A stretch of 64,000 bases of DNA from Paracoccaceae bacterium (lineage in GTDB: Bacteria; Pseudomonadota; Alphaproteobacteria; Rhodobacterales; Rhodobacteraceae). Location: contig JAUYQR010000017.1 in assembly GCA_030697175.1 (NCBI GenBank), positions 62,001 to 126,000 of the forward strand, given 5' to 3'. Shown one piece after another: positions 16,368 to 24,932 of the stretch. A model generated the notes under the pieces. That model was not told the origin of the DNA and did no database searches. It worked only from the letters and a program-made list of their open reading frames with translations. Both the position numbers and the translations under genes were made by a program. How positions within the stretch are numbered: the stretch's first letter is position 1; each line of letters opens with the position of its first letter.

Positions 16368-17648
16368 ATGACACTCCGGACCTCGCTTTACACCCCCACC
16401 CGCCGCGGCCTTCTGAAGGCCGGTGCGGCGGGCCTTGCCGTCGCCGCCATGCCCGGCTTTGTCGGCGCGCAGGCCGCCCCGATCAAGGTCGGCTTCCAGT
16501 TGCACCGCACCGGCATCGGCGCCTCCTACGGCCGCTGGTATGAACGCACCGCACAAGCCGCGCTGAAGCTGATCAACGATGGCGGCGGCATCAACGGTCG
16601 CCCGGTCGAAATCGTGTTCGAGGATGACGCGACCGATCCCAAGCGCGGCTCCGAAGTGGTCGAGAAACTCACCGTCCAGGCCGGCTGCGATGTGGTTATG
16701 GGAACGCTGTTTTCCCATGTCGTGATCGGCTCCGCCCCCCGCGCGGGCGAGTTGAAGGTGCCTTACCTCGTCTGCTCCGAAGGCTACCACGTCGCCTCCG
16801 GCATGCTGAACCGCTGGACGCTGCAACCCGGCATCACCGATGTGCGCAGCCAGATCGCCTCGATGGCACCGTGGGTCAGCGCCAACCTCGGCAAGAAGGT
16901 CTCGATGATCTTCCCGGATTTCGCCTTCGGCCATGACCACCGCGATTTCTTCACCGCCGCAATGGCCGCACAAGGCGGCGAGGTGATCGCCCAGATCGCC
17001 ATCCCGCCGACCGAAACCTCGTTCACCCGCTACTTCCCGCAGATCCCTGCCGAAACCGAGGTGCTTTACCACGTCATGGTCGGCCCTGCCGTGCTGACCT
17101 TCGTCAAGGAACTGGGTGAATTCTACGGCTCTGGCGCCAAGCCCGCGATGTTCGGCTTCATCGACAGTCTTGAGGCCGTCGATACCGCCACCCCCGGCCT
17201 CGAATTCCTCGAAGGCAGCTATTTCTGGGAGGCGCACAACCGCGTCAAACCCGCAGATGCGGGCGAACATGAGGCCGCCTACCGCGCCGCCGTCGGCGTT
17301 GATGACAACGGCGCAAGCGTCAGCGATGCCGCCGACGTGTCGACCTACAGCCACATGTTCTCGACCTGGGAGACGCTCTTCTTCCTGAAAGCCGCGATGG
17401 AGGCGTCCGCCTATACCGGCCCCGCCGACCGCCAGAAACTGGTCGAGGCGATGGAGGCGATGTCGGATATGCCCTACGGCATCGAACGCCCGCAAGGTGC
17501 CAAGCTGTTCAACGGCAGGACGCATCAGGTGTTCGGCACCCAGAACATCAGTCAGGTGCAGGGCGGCAAACTGATGCGCGTGCACCAGACCTCGATGGCT
17601 GACGGCGCCTACGAGGACGCCGTTGACTACACGGCGACGTCGTTCTGA
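16368..17648 (+). CDS. ABC transporter substrate-binding protein, branched-chain amino acid (Liv) type
   Basis: A 426-residue periplasmic receptor for the importer encoded downstream. It begins with a Tat-type signal (RRGLLKAGAAGLAV, then a cleavage region ending VGAQA), which suggests export in folded form. The mature part starts APIKVGFQLHRTGIGASYG and follows the type I Liv/Ami fold. GAGAGAGACAGAC before the ATG serves as the binding site. Because the neighbours are heterocycle-processing enzymes, the ligand is more likely the pathway substrate than an amino acid. It is followed by a long inverted repeat before the permease genes, a common way to make more receptor than membrane subunits. 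Confidence 0.88.
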   Translation: MTLRTSLYTPTRRGLLKAGAAGLAVAAMPGFVGAQAAPIKVGFQLHRTGIGASYGRWYERTAQAALKLINDGGGINGRPVEIVFEDDATDPKRGSEVVEKLTVQAGCDVVMGTLFSHVVIGSAPRAGELKVPYLVCSEGYHVASGMLNRWTLQPGITDVRSQIASMAPWVSANLGKKVSMIFPDFAFGHDHRDFFTAAMAAQGGEVIAQIAIPPTETSFTRYFPQIPAETEVLYHVMVGPAVLTFVKELGEFYGSGAKPAMFGFIDSLEAVDTATPGLEFLEGSYFWEAHNRVKPADAGEHEAAYRAAVGVDDNGASVSDAADVSTYSHMFSTWETLFFLKAAMEASAYTGPADRQKLVEAMEAMSDMPYGIERPQGAKLFNGRTHQVFGTQNISQVQGGKLMRVHQTSMADGAYEDAVDYTATSF

Positions 17649-17670
17649 CCGGTTCGCAGCGCATGACCTT

Positions 17671-17805
17671 GCAGGCAAAGGCGCTTCCCCTCCCCCCCGT
17701 GGGGAGGGGAGAGGGGTGGGGGGTTCCGCCCCGCCGCCAGCCTTGCGCGCGCCCCCCCTCCCTCTCCCTCCCCCACATGGGGGGGAGGGAAGCGCCCTTG
17801 CCTGC
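17671..17805. repeat. 135-base inverted repeat built from two family B elements
   Basis: GCAGGCAAAGGCGCTTCCC at the left end is the reverse complement, with one mismatch, of GGGAAGCGCCCTTGCCTGC at the right end. Inside each arm is a C/G-rich family B hairpin (17685-17732 and 17751-17796). It lies between the receptor gene and livH. The RNA could fold into a large structure that protects the receptor mRNA or attenuates the permease genes. Confidence 0.75.
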
Positions 17806-17839
17806 GCACCGGCGCACCTGCCCGGGGGCCGTCTGACGC

Positions 17840-18718
17840 ATGGCCTTCGGACCCTTCCTGCTTCTGGCCCTGATGGAGGGCATGGTGACCGCCGCCGTCC
17901 TTGCGCTGGCGGCCTGCGGCCTCAGCCTCGTCTTTGGCGTGATGCGCGTGGTGAACGTCGCCCACGGTGAATTCTACATGCTCGGCGCCGTGATCGCCTG
18001 GGCGGTTGCGGCCTTCATGCCCGGTCCGCCCGCCTTGGCCTTCGCCGCCGCCCTGGTCATTGCACCGCTTCTTGTCGCGGCCCTTGCTGCCGCCGCCGAC
18101 GCGCTGATCCTGAAGCGTCTGAATTACGACCCCGAAGCAACCATCGTCGCCACCATCGGCCTGCTTTACATGATCCAGCAGGCCACGCTCAGCATCTACG
18201 GCCCGAACGCGACCCCCGTGACCGCACCTTTCGAGTGGCGCATCCAGCTGCCATGGTTCGGCTACTCCGGCTACAAGCTATTCGTGATCCTCGCCGCCGT
18301 TCTCGTCCTTCTCGGCCTGTGGGCAATCATGACCCGCACCCGGGCCGGCCTGATCATGCGCGCCACCCAAGTGGACCGCACGACGGCGCAAAGTTTCGGC
18401 ATCAACGTCGACCGCGTCTACATGGGCACCTTCGCCTTCGGTGCGGGGCTTGCGGCGCTCGCCGGCGTGCTGATCGTCCCGATCCAGCAGGCGCATTACC
18501 TGATGGGCGGCGATCCGCTCCTTCTGTCGTTCATCGTCGTCATCATCGGCGGCCTCGGCTCGCTTCGCGGCACCGTCATCGCCGCGCTCTTCATCGGCCT
18601 TTCCGACGGCGTGATCTCGATGATGTTCTCACCCACGCTGGCCAAGATCATCGCCACGCTGCTCGTCGCGATGGTCCTCGTATTTCGCCCGCAAGGCCTC
18701 TTCGGGGCAAAGGCATGA
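17840..18718 (+). CDS. ABC transporter permease, LivH type
   Basis: A 292-residue inner-membrane permease of the branched-chain amino acid importer family with about eight transmembrane helices. Typical segments: CGLSLVFGVMRVVNVAHGEF near residue 30 (the LivH N-terminal signature) and IVVIIGGLGSLRGTVIAAL near 230, the cytoplasmic coupling loop to the ATPase. It overlaps the next permease gene by 4 bases (ATGA). It forms the channel together with the LivM-type protein for import of the ligand bound by the receptor at 16368. Confidence 0.9.
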   Translation: MAFGPFLLLALMEGMVTAAVLALAACGLSLVFGVMRVVNVAHGEFYMLGAVIAWAVAAFMPGPPALAFAAALVIAPLLVAALAAAADALILKRLNYDPEATIVATIGLLYMIQQATLSIYGPNATPVTAPFEWRIQLPWFGYSGYKLFVILAAVLVLLGLWAIMTRTRAGLIMRATQVDRTTAQSFGINVDRVYMGTFAFGAGLAALAGVLIVPIQQAHYLMGGDPLLLSFIVVIIGGLGSLRGTVIAALFIGLSDGVISMMFSPTLAKIIATLLVAMVLVFRPQGLFGAKA

Positions 18719-19659
18719 GCGCAACCGCAAAGGTCTGGGCCCTGCATCTGGCGCTGCTGGCGGCACTTTACGCCGCGCAGTTCCTGCTGCCGCCCTATTA
18801 CGCCACCAACCTCGCCCGCATCATGGTGCTGGCGGTCTTTGCCATCGGCTACAACCTCGCCTTCGGCTACACCGGCCTTCTCAGCCTCGGCCACGCGCTG
18901 TTTTTCGCCGCTGGAATGTATGGCATGGGACTGCCAGGTTACCTGCTGGAATGGACCGCGCTTCCGTCGCTGATCACCGGTCTTGTTGCCGGGGGCGCAG
19001 TCGCCGCCGCTGTCGGACTTCTGGCGCTGCGCACCACCGGTGTCAGCTTCATGATCGTCACGCTGATGTTCGCCCAAGCGGGCTATCTGACGATCCTCTA
19101 CCTCGCACCCTACACCGGCGGCGACGAAGGCTTCGTGATCGAAGCCGCTGGCCGCAGCATCGCAGGCCTCGACCTCGCGCTTGACGGCCACCGCTACACC
19201 TTCGCACTTTTGCTCTTTGCCGTTGCCCTGCTGATCTGCCTCTCCCTCGTCCGCTCCCGCTTCGGTCGCACGATGGTGGCGATGCGCGAGAATGAGGACC
19301 GCAGCCGGATGCTCGGCTACAACCCCTTCACCATCAAGCTGACCGCCCTCACCATTTCCGGGCTTTACGCCGGAGCTTCCGGGGCCGCCTACGCCATCCT
19401 GTTCGGCTATGTCGGGGCCAGTTTCGCCACCATCCAGTATTCGATCCTGCCGATGCTTTACGTCCTCCTCGGCGGCGCGGGCACAGTGATCGGCCCCTTC
19501 CTTGGCGCCGCGCTCATGTTCACCCTGATCGAGGCGACGTCGGGCCTGACCTCCGCCTACCTCTTCCTCGTCGGCGCGGCGCTTGTCGCCCTCGTGCTTT
19601 TTGCACCGAAAGGCATCCTCGGCACGATCCGGGAAAGGTGGGTCAGATGGCTCCCCTGA
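18715..19659 (+). CDS. ABC transporter permease, LivM type
   Basis: A 314-residue membrane permease and second half of the channel. Landmarks are AIGYNLAFGYTGLLSLGHAL near residue 42 (the LivM signature) and MRENEDRSRMLGYN followed by the coupling segment near 195-215. The start codon overlaps the livH stop as ATGA. The gene ends 13 bases inside the ATPase gene that follows, so the transporter genes form one translationally coupled block. Confidence 0.9.
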   Translation: MSATAKVWALHLALLAALYAAQFLLPPYYATNLARIMVLAVFAIGYNLAFGYTGLLSLGHALFFAAGMYGMGLPGYLLEWTALPSLITGLVAGGAVAAAVGLLALRTTGVSFMIVTLMFAQAGYLTILYLAPYTGGDEGFVIEAAGRSIAGLDLALDGHRYTFALLLFAVALLICLSLVRSRFGRTMVAMRENEDRSRMLGYNPFTIKLTALTISGLYAGASGAAYAILFGYVGASFATIQYSILPMLYVLLGGAGTVIGPFLGAALMFTLIEATSGLTSAYLFLVGAALVALVLFAPKGILGTIRERWVRWLP

Positions 19660-20351
19660 TCGAAACCCGCGACCTGACGCTGCATTTCGGCGGCCTCCGT
19701 GCGGTGGACGGCGTCGATTTCACCCTGAACGCGGGCGAGATCCACGCCCTGATCGGCCCGAACGGCGCGGGCAAGACCACCTTCGTCAGCCTTCTTTCTG
19801 GCCGCCGCCTGCCGCAGTCCGGCACGATCACGCTGGCAGGCGAAGACATCACCCGGCTTCCCGCCCACGCCCGCGTCCGCAAAGGCATCGCCTACACCTT
19901 CCAGATCACCTCGATCTTTCCGCGCCTGACCGTGTTCGACAACGTCGCGCTAGCCGTGCAATCCCGCGGCACCCGCGACCTGGATGCAAAGACCCGCGCC
20001 GCCCTTGCCCGCGTCGGGCTTGATGCGCTGGCAGAGCAAGAGGCGCAAACCCTCAGCTACGGCCACCAGCGCCTTCTGGAACTGGCGATGGGCCTCGCCC
20101 TTAACCCCCGCGTCCTGATCCTGGACGAGCCGACCCAAGGCCTCGCCGCGTCCGAGATCGAGGGCTTCAAGACCCTCGTGCGCGGCCTCGCCCCCGCCAC
20201 CACCGTCCTTCTGATCGAACACAACATGGACCTCGTGATGGACCTTGCGACCCGGATCACCGTCCTCAACTTCGGCCATGTCCTCGCCACCGGCACGCCT
20301 GCCGAAATCCGCGCCAACCCGCATGTGCAGGAGGCCTACCTTGGCGCTTGA
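19647..20351 (+). CDS. ABC transporter ATP-binding protein, LivG type
   Basis: A 234-residue ATPase with Walker A GPNGAGKTT, a signature-like LSYGHQRLLELAMGLA and Walker B VLILDEPTQGLA. LSYGH instead of LSGGQ is common in the LivG group. The ATG at 19647 (MAPLIETRDL) was chosen over the GTG three codons upstream; it lies inside the end of livM. It pairs with the LivF-type protein encoded next. Confidence 0.9.
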   Translation: MAPLIETRDLTLHFGGLRAVDGVDFTLNAGEIHALIGPNGAGKTTFVSLLSGRRLPQSGTITLAGEDITRLPAHARVRKGIAYTFQITSIFPRLTVFDNVALAVQSRGTRDLDAKTRAALARVGLDALAEQEAQTLSYGHQRLLELAMGLALNPRVLILDEPTQGLAASEIEGFKTLVRGLAPATTVLLIEHNMDLVMDLATRITVLNFGHVLATGTPAEIRANPHVQEAYLGA

Positions 20352-21039
20352 GGTCGCGTCCCTCACCGCTGGCTACGGCCCCGTCACCGTCCTTCACGGT
20401 GTCGATTTCCGCGCCGAACCGGGGCAGGTGACCTGCATCATGGGCCGCAACGGGGTGGGCAAATCCACGCTTCTGAACTGCCTGATGGGCCTTGTCCCTG
20501 CCACCTCCGGCACCGTCATGCTGGACGGCACGCCGCTCCACTCCCTGCCGCCACACGAGGTGCCAAGGCGCGGCATGGCGTACGTCCCGCAAGGCCGCCG
20601 CCTTTTCGGCCCGCTCACCGTCGCCGAAAACCTCGCGGTCGGCGACCTTGTCAAAGGCCACGCCGCCGCCCGCCTCGACCGCATCCTGACCCTCTTCCCG
20701 CGCCTGCGCGAACGCCTGACGCAGACCGCATCCACCCTTTCGGGCGGCGAACAGCAGATGCTCGCCATCGCCCGCGCGCTTTGCCTTGAACCCAAGGTGC
20801 TGCTCCTTGACGAGCCGACCGAGGGGCTGCAACCCTCGATGATCGCGCTCATCCAAGCGGCCGTGCTGACCCTGCGCGCCGAAGGCACCACCATCGTGCT
20901 CGTCGAACAGCGCGTCGATGCGGTCTTGAAAATGGCCGACCGCGTCGCCTTCATGGTCGCGGGCCGGATCGAGACGACCTTGCCGGTGGCGGGTCTCGCG
21001 CCCGATGCCCCGGCCTTCCGAACTTATGTAGGTGTGTGA
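20341..21039 (+). CDS. ABC transporter ATP-binding protein, LivF type
   Basis: A 232-residue ATPase, second nucleotide-binding subunit of the importer: Walker A GRNGVGKST, signature LSGGEQQML, Walker B VLLLDEPTEGL. I place the start at TTG 20341, because AGGAGG stands 6 bases upstream and the sequence from there (ALEVASLTAGYGPVTVLHGV) aligns with LivF from its first strand. The nearest upstream ATG is far inside livG. The gene overlaps livG by 11 bases, and hyuA starts on the base after its stop. Confidence 0.88.
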   Translation: MALEVASLTAGYGPVTVLHGVDFRAEPGQVTCIMGRNGVGKSTLLNCLMGLVPATSGTVMLDGTPLHSLPPHEVPRRGMAYVPQGRRLFGPLTVAENLAVGDLVKGHAAARLDRILTLFPRLRERLTQTASTLSGGEQQMLAIARALCLEPKVLLLDEPTEGLQPSMIALIQAAVLTLRAEGTTIVLVEQRVDAVLKMADRVAFMVAGRIETTLPVAGLAPDAPAFRTYVGV

Positions 21040-23052
21040 ATGACCGGACTTGTCGCGGGCGTTGATGTGGGCGGCACCTTCACCGACCTGGTGATCTTCG
21101 ATCCCGCCTCGGGCGACGTGCGCCTCGCCAAGGTGCCGACAACGCTGCCGAACCAGTCGGGCGGCGTGCTGGCCGCGTTCGAGGCTGCTGGCGCCGACCT
21201 CAAGGACATCGACCTCATCGTCCACGGCACCACCACCACCACCAACGCCGTTCTGGAACGCGCGCTCGCCAAGACCGGCCTCATCACCACGATGGGCTTT
21301 CGGGATGTTCTCGAACTTGGCCGCCGCACCAGACCCCATGCCTACGGCATGCACGGCACCTTTACCCCCGTCATCCCGCGCGACCTGCGGCTGGAAATCC
21401 CCGAACGGATGGACGCCAGGGGCCGCGTCCTGACGCCCCTCGACGAAGATGCCCTTCGCGCCGCCGTCCGCCAGCTTGCCGACCAGGGCTGCGAAAGCCT
21501 TGTCATCCATTTCCTGCACGCCTACGCCAACCCCGCCCACGAACGCCGCGCCGCCGGGATCGCTGCGGAAATCTGGCCGAACCGCTACATCACGATGGGC
21601 CACGCGCTTCTGTCGGAAAGCCGCGAATACGAACGCGGCGTGACAGCGGCGGTCAACGCCTCGGTGCAACCGCTTCTTGAACGCTACGTCGCCCGGCTGG
21701 CCGACCAGCTTGCCGCCAAAGGCTACGCCCGCGACCTTCTGGTGATGAACGGCAATGGCGGCATGGTCGCGGCCAAGGACGTGGCCAAGGAAGCCGTCAA
21801 GACCGTCATGTCCGGCCCCGCCTCGGGCGTGATGGCCGCCGTCGCTACCGGTCGCCGTGCCGGGATGACCAACCTTCTGACCTATGACATGGGCGGCACC
21901 TCCACCGACGTCGCGATGATCCGGGGCGGCATCGCACCCGTCTCGAACGAGATCGAGGTGGAATACGCCATGCCGATCCATGTCCCGATGGTCGATGTCC
22001 GCACCGTGGGGGCCGGCGGCGGCTCCATCGCCCGGATCGACGCCGGGGGCATGCTCCGCGTCGGGCCGGAAAGTGCGGGGTCCACCCCCGGCCCGATCTG
22101 CTACGGTCGCGGCGGCACCCGCGTCACCATCTCGGACGCCAACCTGATCCTCGGGCGCCTTCCCGCCGCCCGCTTCGGTCAGGCGGCCGAGGCTGCCCGG
22201 CAAGCCATGCAAGACCAGATCGGCAAACCCCTTGGCCTGACCACCGAACAGGCCGCCGAGGCGGTGATCCGCATTGCCAACACCCATATGGCGGGGGCGA
22301 TCCGCATGGTCTCCATCTCGCTCGGCGCCGATCCGCGCGACTTCGCGCTTTTCGCCTTTGGCGGGGCAGGGCCGCTTCATGCCGTGGCATTGGCCCGCGA
22401 ACTTGCCATCCCACATGTTCTGATCCCCGCCCGTCCCGGCATCACCAACGCGCTCGGCTGCGTGGTCGCAGACCTGCGCCACGATTTCGTTCGCACCGTG
22501 AACCGCCCGCTCGATACCGCCGACATGGCGGATCTCCACGCGGTTCTTGCGGGGCAAGAGGCCGAAGGCCGCCGCCTGATCGCCGCCGAAAAGATCAGCC
22601 TCACCGCCACCCGCGCCGAATATTCCGCCGACATGCAGTTCGTCGGCCAAACCCACCTGCTGCGCGTCGCCTTGCCCTCCGCCACCCCCACCCGCGAGGA
22701 TCTCCAGCGCCTGTTCGAGGCCGCCTATCACGCCCGTTTCCGCGTCGACCTGCCGACAATCCGCGCCAACCTCGTGAACCTCAACACCTCGGTGATCGGC
22801 CAGCGCGCCGAGCTTGACCTGTCGCGCCTGATCGACCCCAAGGGCCGCAAACCGACCGCCGCGCCCACCGATACCCGCCGCGTCTGGTTCGACGGCTGGC
22901 ACGACACCCCGGTCTACTGGCGTGATCATCTGCCGCTGGACCTGCATCTCGAAGGCCCGGCGATCATCGAACAGATGGATACCACCAGCATCATCGACCC
23001 CGGCTGCACCGTCACCTCGGACGGTGATGGCAACCTGATCGTGAGGGTCTGA
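21040..23052 (+). CDS. hyuA: Hydantoinase/oxoprolinase-family protein, HyuA subunit
   Basis: A 670-residue ATP-dependent subunit of the hydantoinase A / 5-oxoprolinase / acetone carboxylase superfamily. It opens with GVDVGGTFTDLVIFD (phosphate-binding loop of the actin-like ATPase fold), then VHGTTTTTNAVLER, and YDMGGTSTDVAMI near residue 285. With HyuB such proteins hydrolyse cyclic amides (hydantoins, oxoproline, lactams) or carboxylate ketones. Next to a molybdenum hydroxylase and a ring reductase, ATP-driven opening of a lactam is the most economical role. It starts directly at the end of livF. The symbol refers to the family, not a proven substrate. Confidence 0.88.
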   Translation: MTGLVAGVDVGGTFTDLVIFDPASGDVRLAKVPTTLPNQSGGVLAAFEAAGADLKDIDLIVHGTTTTTNAVLERALAKTGLITTMGFRDVLELGRRTRPHAYGMHGTFTPVIPRDLRLEIPERMDARGRVLTPLDEDALRAAVRQLADQGCESLVIHFLHAYANPAHERRAAGIAAEIWPNRYITMGHALLSESREYERGVTAAVNASVQPLLERYVARLADQLAAKGYARDLLVMNGNGGMVAAKDVAKEAVKTVMSGPASGVMAAVATGRRAGMTNLLTYDMGGTSTDVAMIRGGIAPVSNEIEVEYAMPIHVPMVDVRTVGAGGGSIARIDAGGMLRVGPESAGSTPGPICYGRGGTRVTISDANLILGRLPAARFGQAAEAARQAMQDQIGKPLGLTTEQAAEAVIRIANTHMAGAIRMVSISLGADPRDFALFAFGGAGPLHAVALARELAIPHVLIPARPGITNALGCVVADLRHDFVRTVNRPLDTADMADLHAVLAGQEAEGRRLIAAEKISLTATRAEYSADMQFVGQTHLLRVALPSATPTREDLQRLFEAAYHARFRVDLPTIRANLVNLNTSVIGQRAELDLSRLIDPKGRKPTAAPTDTRRVWFDGWHDTPVYWRDHLPLDLHLEGPAIIEQMDTTSIIDPGCTVTSDGDGNLIVRV

Positions 23053-23084
23053 CGATGACACAAGCCACCGACATGCCCTTGACC

Positions 23085-23180
23085 CTCCTCCCCTCCCCGC
23101 GCGGGGGAGGGGAGGCGCCCAAGCCCGCCCCGCGCGCCTCCCTCCCCCCGCGTGGGGGAGGGCCGGGGTGGGGGGGGCCG
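23085..23180. repeat. Two adjacent family B hairpins between hyuA and hyuB
   Basis: CTCCCCTCCCCGC facing GCGGGGGAGGGGAG at 23085-23115, and CCTCCCTCCCCCCGCG facing CGTGGGGGAGGG at 23137-23163, then more G-runs to 23180. This unit fills the 160-base gap between the two subunit genes, an unusual interruption for subunits needed in equal amounts. Confidence 0.7.
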
Positions 23181-23212
23181 ACCAGGGCGCAGCGACAAAC
23201 CGGAGGCCAGCC

Positions 23213-24892
23213 ATGATCGACCCCGTCACCCTCGCCGTCATCCAGGCCGGCCTGCAACAGGTCTGCGACGAGATGGACCTCACCTTCTCCCGCGCCGCCT
23301 TTTCCCCGGTGATCGCCGAGGCCGACGACCGTTCCGACGGCATCTATTCGGCCACCGACGGCAGCCTGATCGCGCAAGGCTCCAAGGGCCTGCCGGTGTT
23401 CGTCGGCGTGATGCAGTTTTCCACCCGCACCATCCTTGATCGCATCGCCAAGGGCATCACCGCCGCACCGGAGCCGGGCGACATCTACATCGTCAACGAC
23501 CCCTACCTTGGCGGCACGCATCTGATGGACGTGCGCTTTGCGATGCCGGTCTACCGGGGCGGTGAAATCTTCTGCTGGCTGTCCAACACCGGCCATTGGC
23601 CCGACACCGGTGGCGCGGTCCCGGGCGGCTTTTCCGCATCCGCGATCAGCGCCGAACAGGAAGGCCTGCGCATCCCGCCGGTCAAGCTGTTCAAGAAAGG
23701 CCAGCTTGATACCGAGATCTACCAGATCATCTGCTCCAACATCCGCGTGTCAGAGCAGCGCATCGGCGACGTCAAGGCGCAGGCCTCGGCCCTTCTGGTC
23801 GGCGCTGACCGCCTCGCCACCTTGCTGGACCGTTACGGCGACCCGACCGTGACCGAAGCCATTGCCGAAATGCGCCGCCTTGCCGCCAGACAGATGCGCG
23901 CGATGATCGACCTCATTCCCGACGGCAGCTACCAAAGCACCGCCATCATCGACAGCGACGGCGTGGTGAACCAACCGCTGACCATCGCGTTGACCGTGAC
24001 CAAGGCCGAAGGCGCCCTGACCTTCGACTTCGCGAGGTCATCGCCGCCCTGCATGGGCCCGATGAACTCGGTCCGCGCCACGACCTATTCCGCCGTCTAC
24101 CTGGCCATGCGCCACATCTTCCCCGACGTGCCGATATCGGCCGGCGCGTTCGAACCCCTCACCATCACGGGCATCGAGGGCAGCTTCCTCGACGCGCAAT
24201 ACCCGCGCCCGGTGTCCGGCTGCGCCGCCGAGGTTTCCCAACGCATCGCGGAAGCCGTGTTCGCGGCCCTCGTCCAGCCTTTGCCCAACCACGTCACCGC
24301 CGCCCCCGCCGGCACCTCCGGCAACTTCGGCCTTGGCGGGCATGATCCGGAAAAGGGCCGTGACTACGTGATGTACCAGATCTCCGGTGGCGGTTACGGC
24401 GGCAACGCGGCCCACGACGGGCTTGCCAACGGCTGCTCCACCATCGGCATCTCCAAGGCCCCCCCGGTCGAGATCATGGAACAGACCTACCCGGTCCTCT
24501 ATCGCCGCTACGCGCTGCACGAGGGCTCGGGTGGGGCAGGGCAGCATCGCGGCGGCTTCGGGCTCGATTACGAGATCGAGCTTCTGCGCGGCGAGGCGCG
24601 CGCCAGTTTCGTGATGGATCATGGCCGGGTCGGGCCGCAAGGTGCGCTTGGCGGGCAGGACGGCGCGGTGAACCGGGTAGAGGTGATCCGCGGCGGCGAA
24701 ACGCTGATCCCCGAACACCTGTCAAAGGCGCAGGACATTGCGCTGAAACCGGGCGACCGTGTGCGAGTCCGCACTCCCGGCGGCGGCGGCTACGGCCCGC
24801 CCGCCGCCCGCGACCCCGCACTCATCGCCGAAGACGTGCGCCTTGGCCGCTACAGCAAGGCAGAGGCCGCGCGCCTGTGGCCCGCCGGGTAG
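23213..24892 (+). CDS. hyuB: Hydantoinase/oxoprolinase-family protein, HyuB subunit
   Basis: A 559-residue partner of HyuA. Family marks: DPVTLAVIQAGLQQVCDEMD at the N-terminus, EPGDIYIVNDPYLGGTHLMD near 95 (putative metal and active-site region), GQHRGGFGLDYEIEL near 445 and a glycine-rich C-terminus VRTPGGGGYGPP. The ATG at 23213 is preceded by CGGAGGCCAGCC. It ends the catabolic cluster; the next gene lies on the other strand. The subunit is expected to carry the hydrolytic site for the cyclic amide. The substrate is inferred only from neighbours. Confidence 0.88.
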   Translation: MIDPVTLAVIQAGLQQVCDEMDLTFSRAAFSPVIAEADDRSDGIYSATDGSLIAQGSKGLPVFVGVMQFSTRTILDRIAKGITAAPEPGDIYIVNDPYLGGTHLMDVRFAMPVYRGGEIFCWLSNTGHWPDTGGAVPGGFSASAISAEQEGLRIPPVKLFKKGQLDTEIYQIICSNIRVSEQRIGDVKAQASALLVGADRLATLLDRYGDPTVTEAIAEMRRLAARQMRAMIDLIPDGSYQSTAIIDSDGVVNQPLTIALTVTKAEGALTFDFARSSPPCMGPMNSVRATTYSAVYLAMRHIFPDVPISAGAFEPLTITGIEGSFLDAQYPRPVSGCAAEVSQRIAEAVFAALVQPLPNHVTAAPAGTSGNFGLGGHDPEKGRDYVMYQISGGGYGGNAAHDGLANGCSTIGISKAPPVEIMEQTYPVLYRRYALHEGSGGAGQHRGGFGLDYEIELLRGEARASFVMDHGRVGPQGALGGQDGAVNRVEVIRGGETLIPEHLSKAQDIALKPGDRVRVRTPGGGGYGPPAARDPALIAEDVRLGRYSKAEAARLWPAG

Positions 24893-24932
24893 ACCAGCGT
24901 TCCAGGCAGGCTGTGCTTCCCCGGCGGCACCG

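Noticed and set aside
14842-16374. A 510-codon minus-strand frame opposite the membrane protein
   Set aside because: Reads as a Gln/Gly/Arg-rich shadow; the plus strand has regular hydrophobic helices and overlaps its neighbour in operon style.
17671-23180. CRISPR array from the repeated palindromic elements
   Set aside because: Copies are irregularly spaced, separated by genes and lack unique spacers of equal length; no cas genes are present.
20266-23343. A 1025-codon minus-strand frame across livF and hyuA
   Set aside because: Antisense shadow; Gly/His/Arg-rich without a fold, and it would cut through three well-defined genes.
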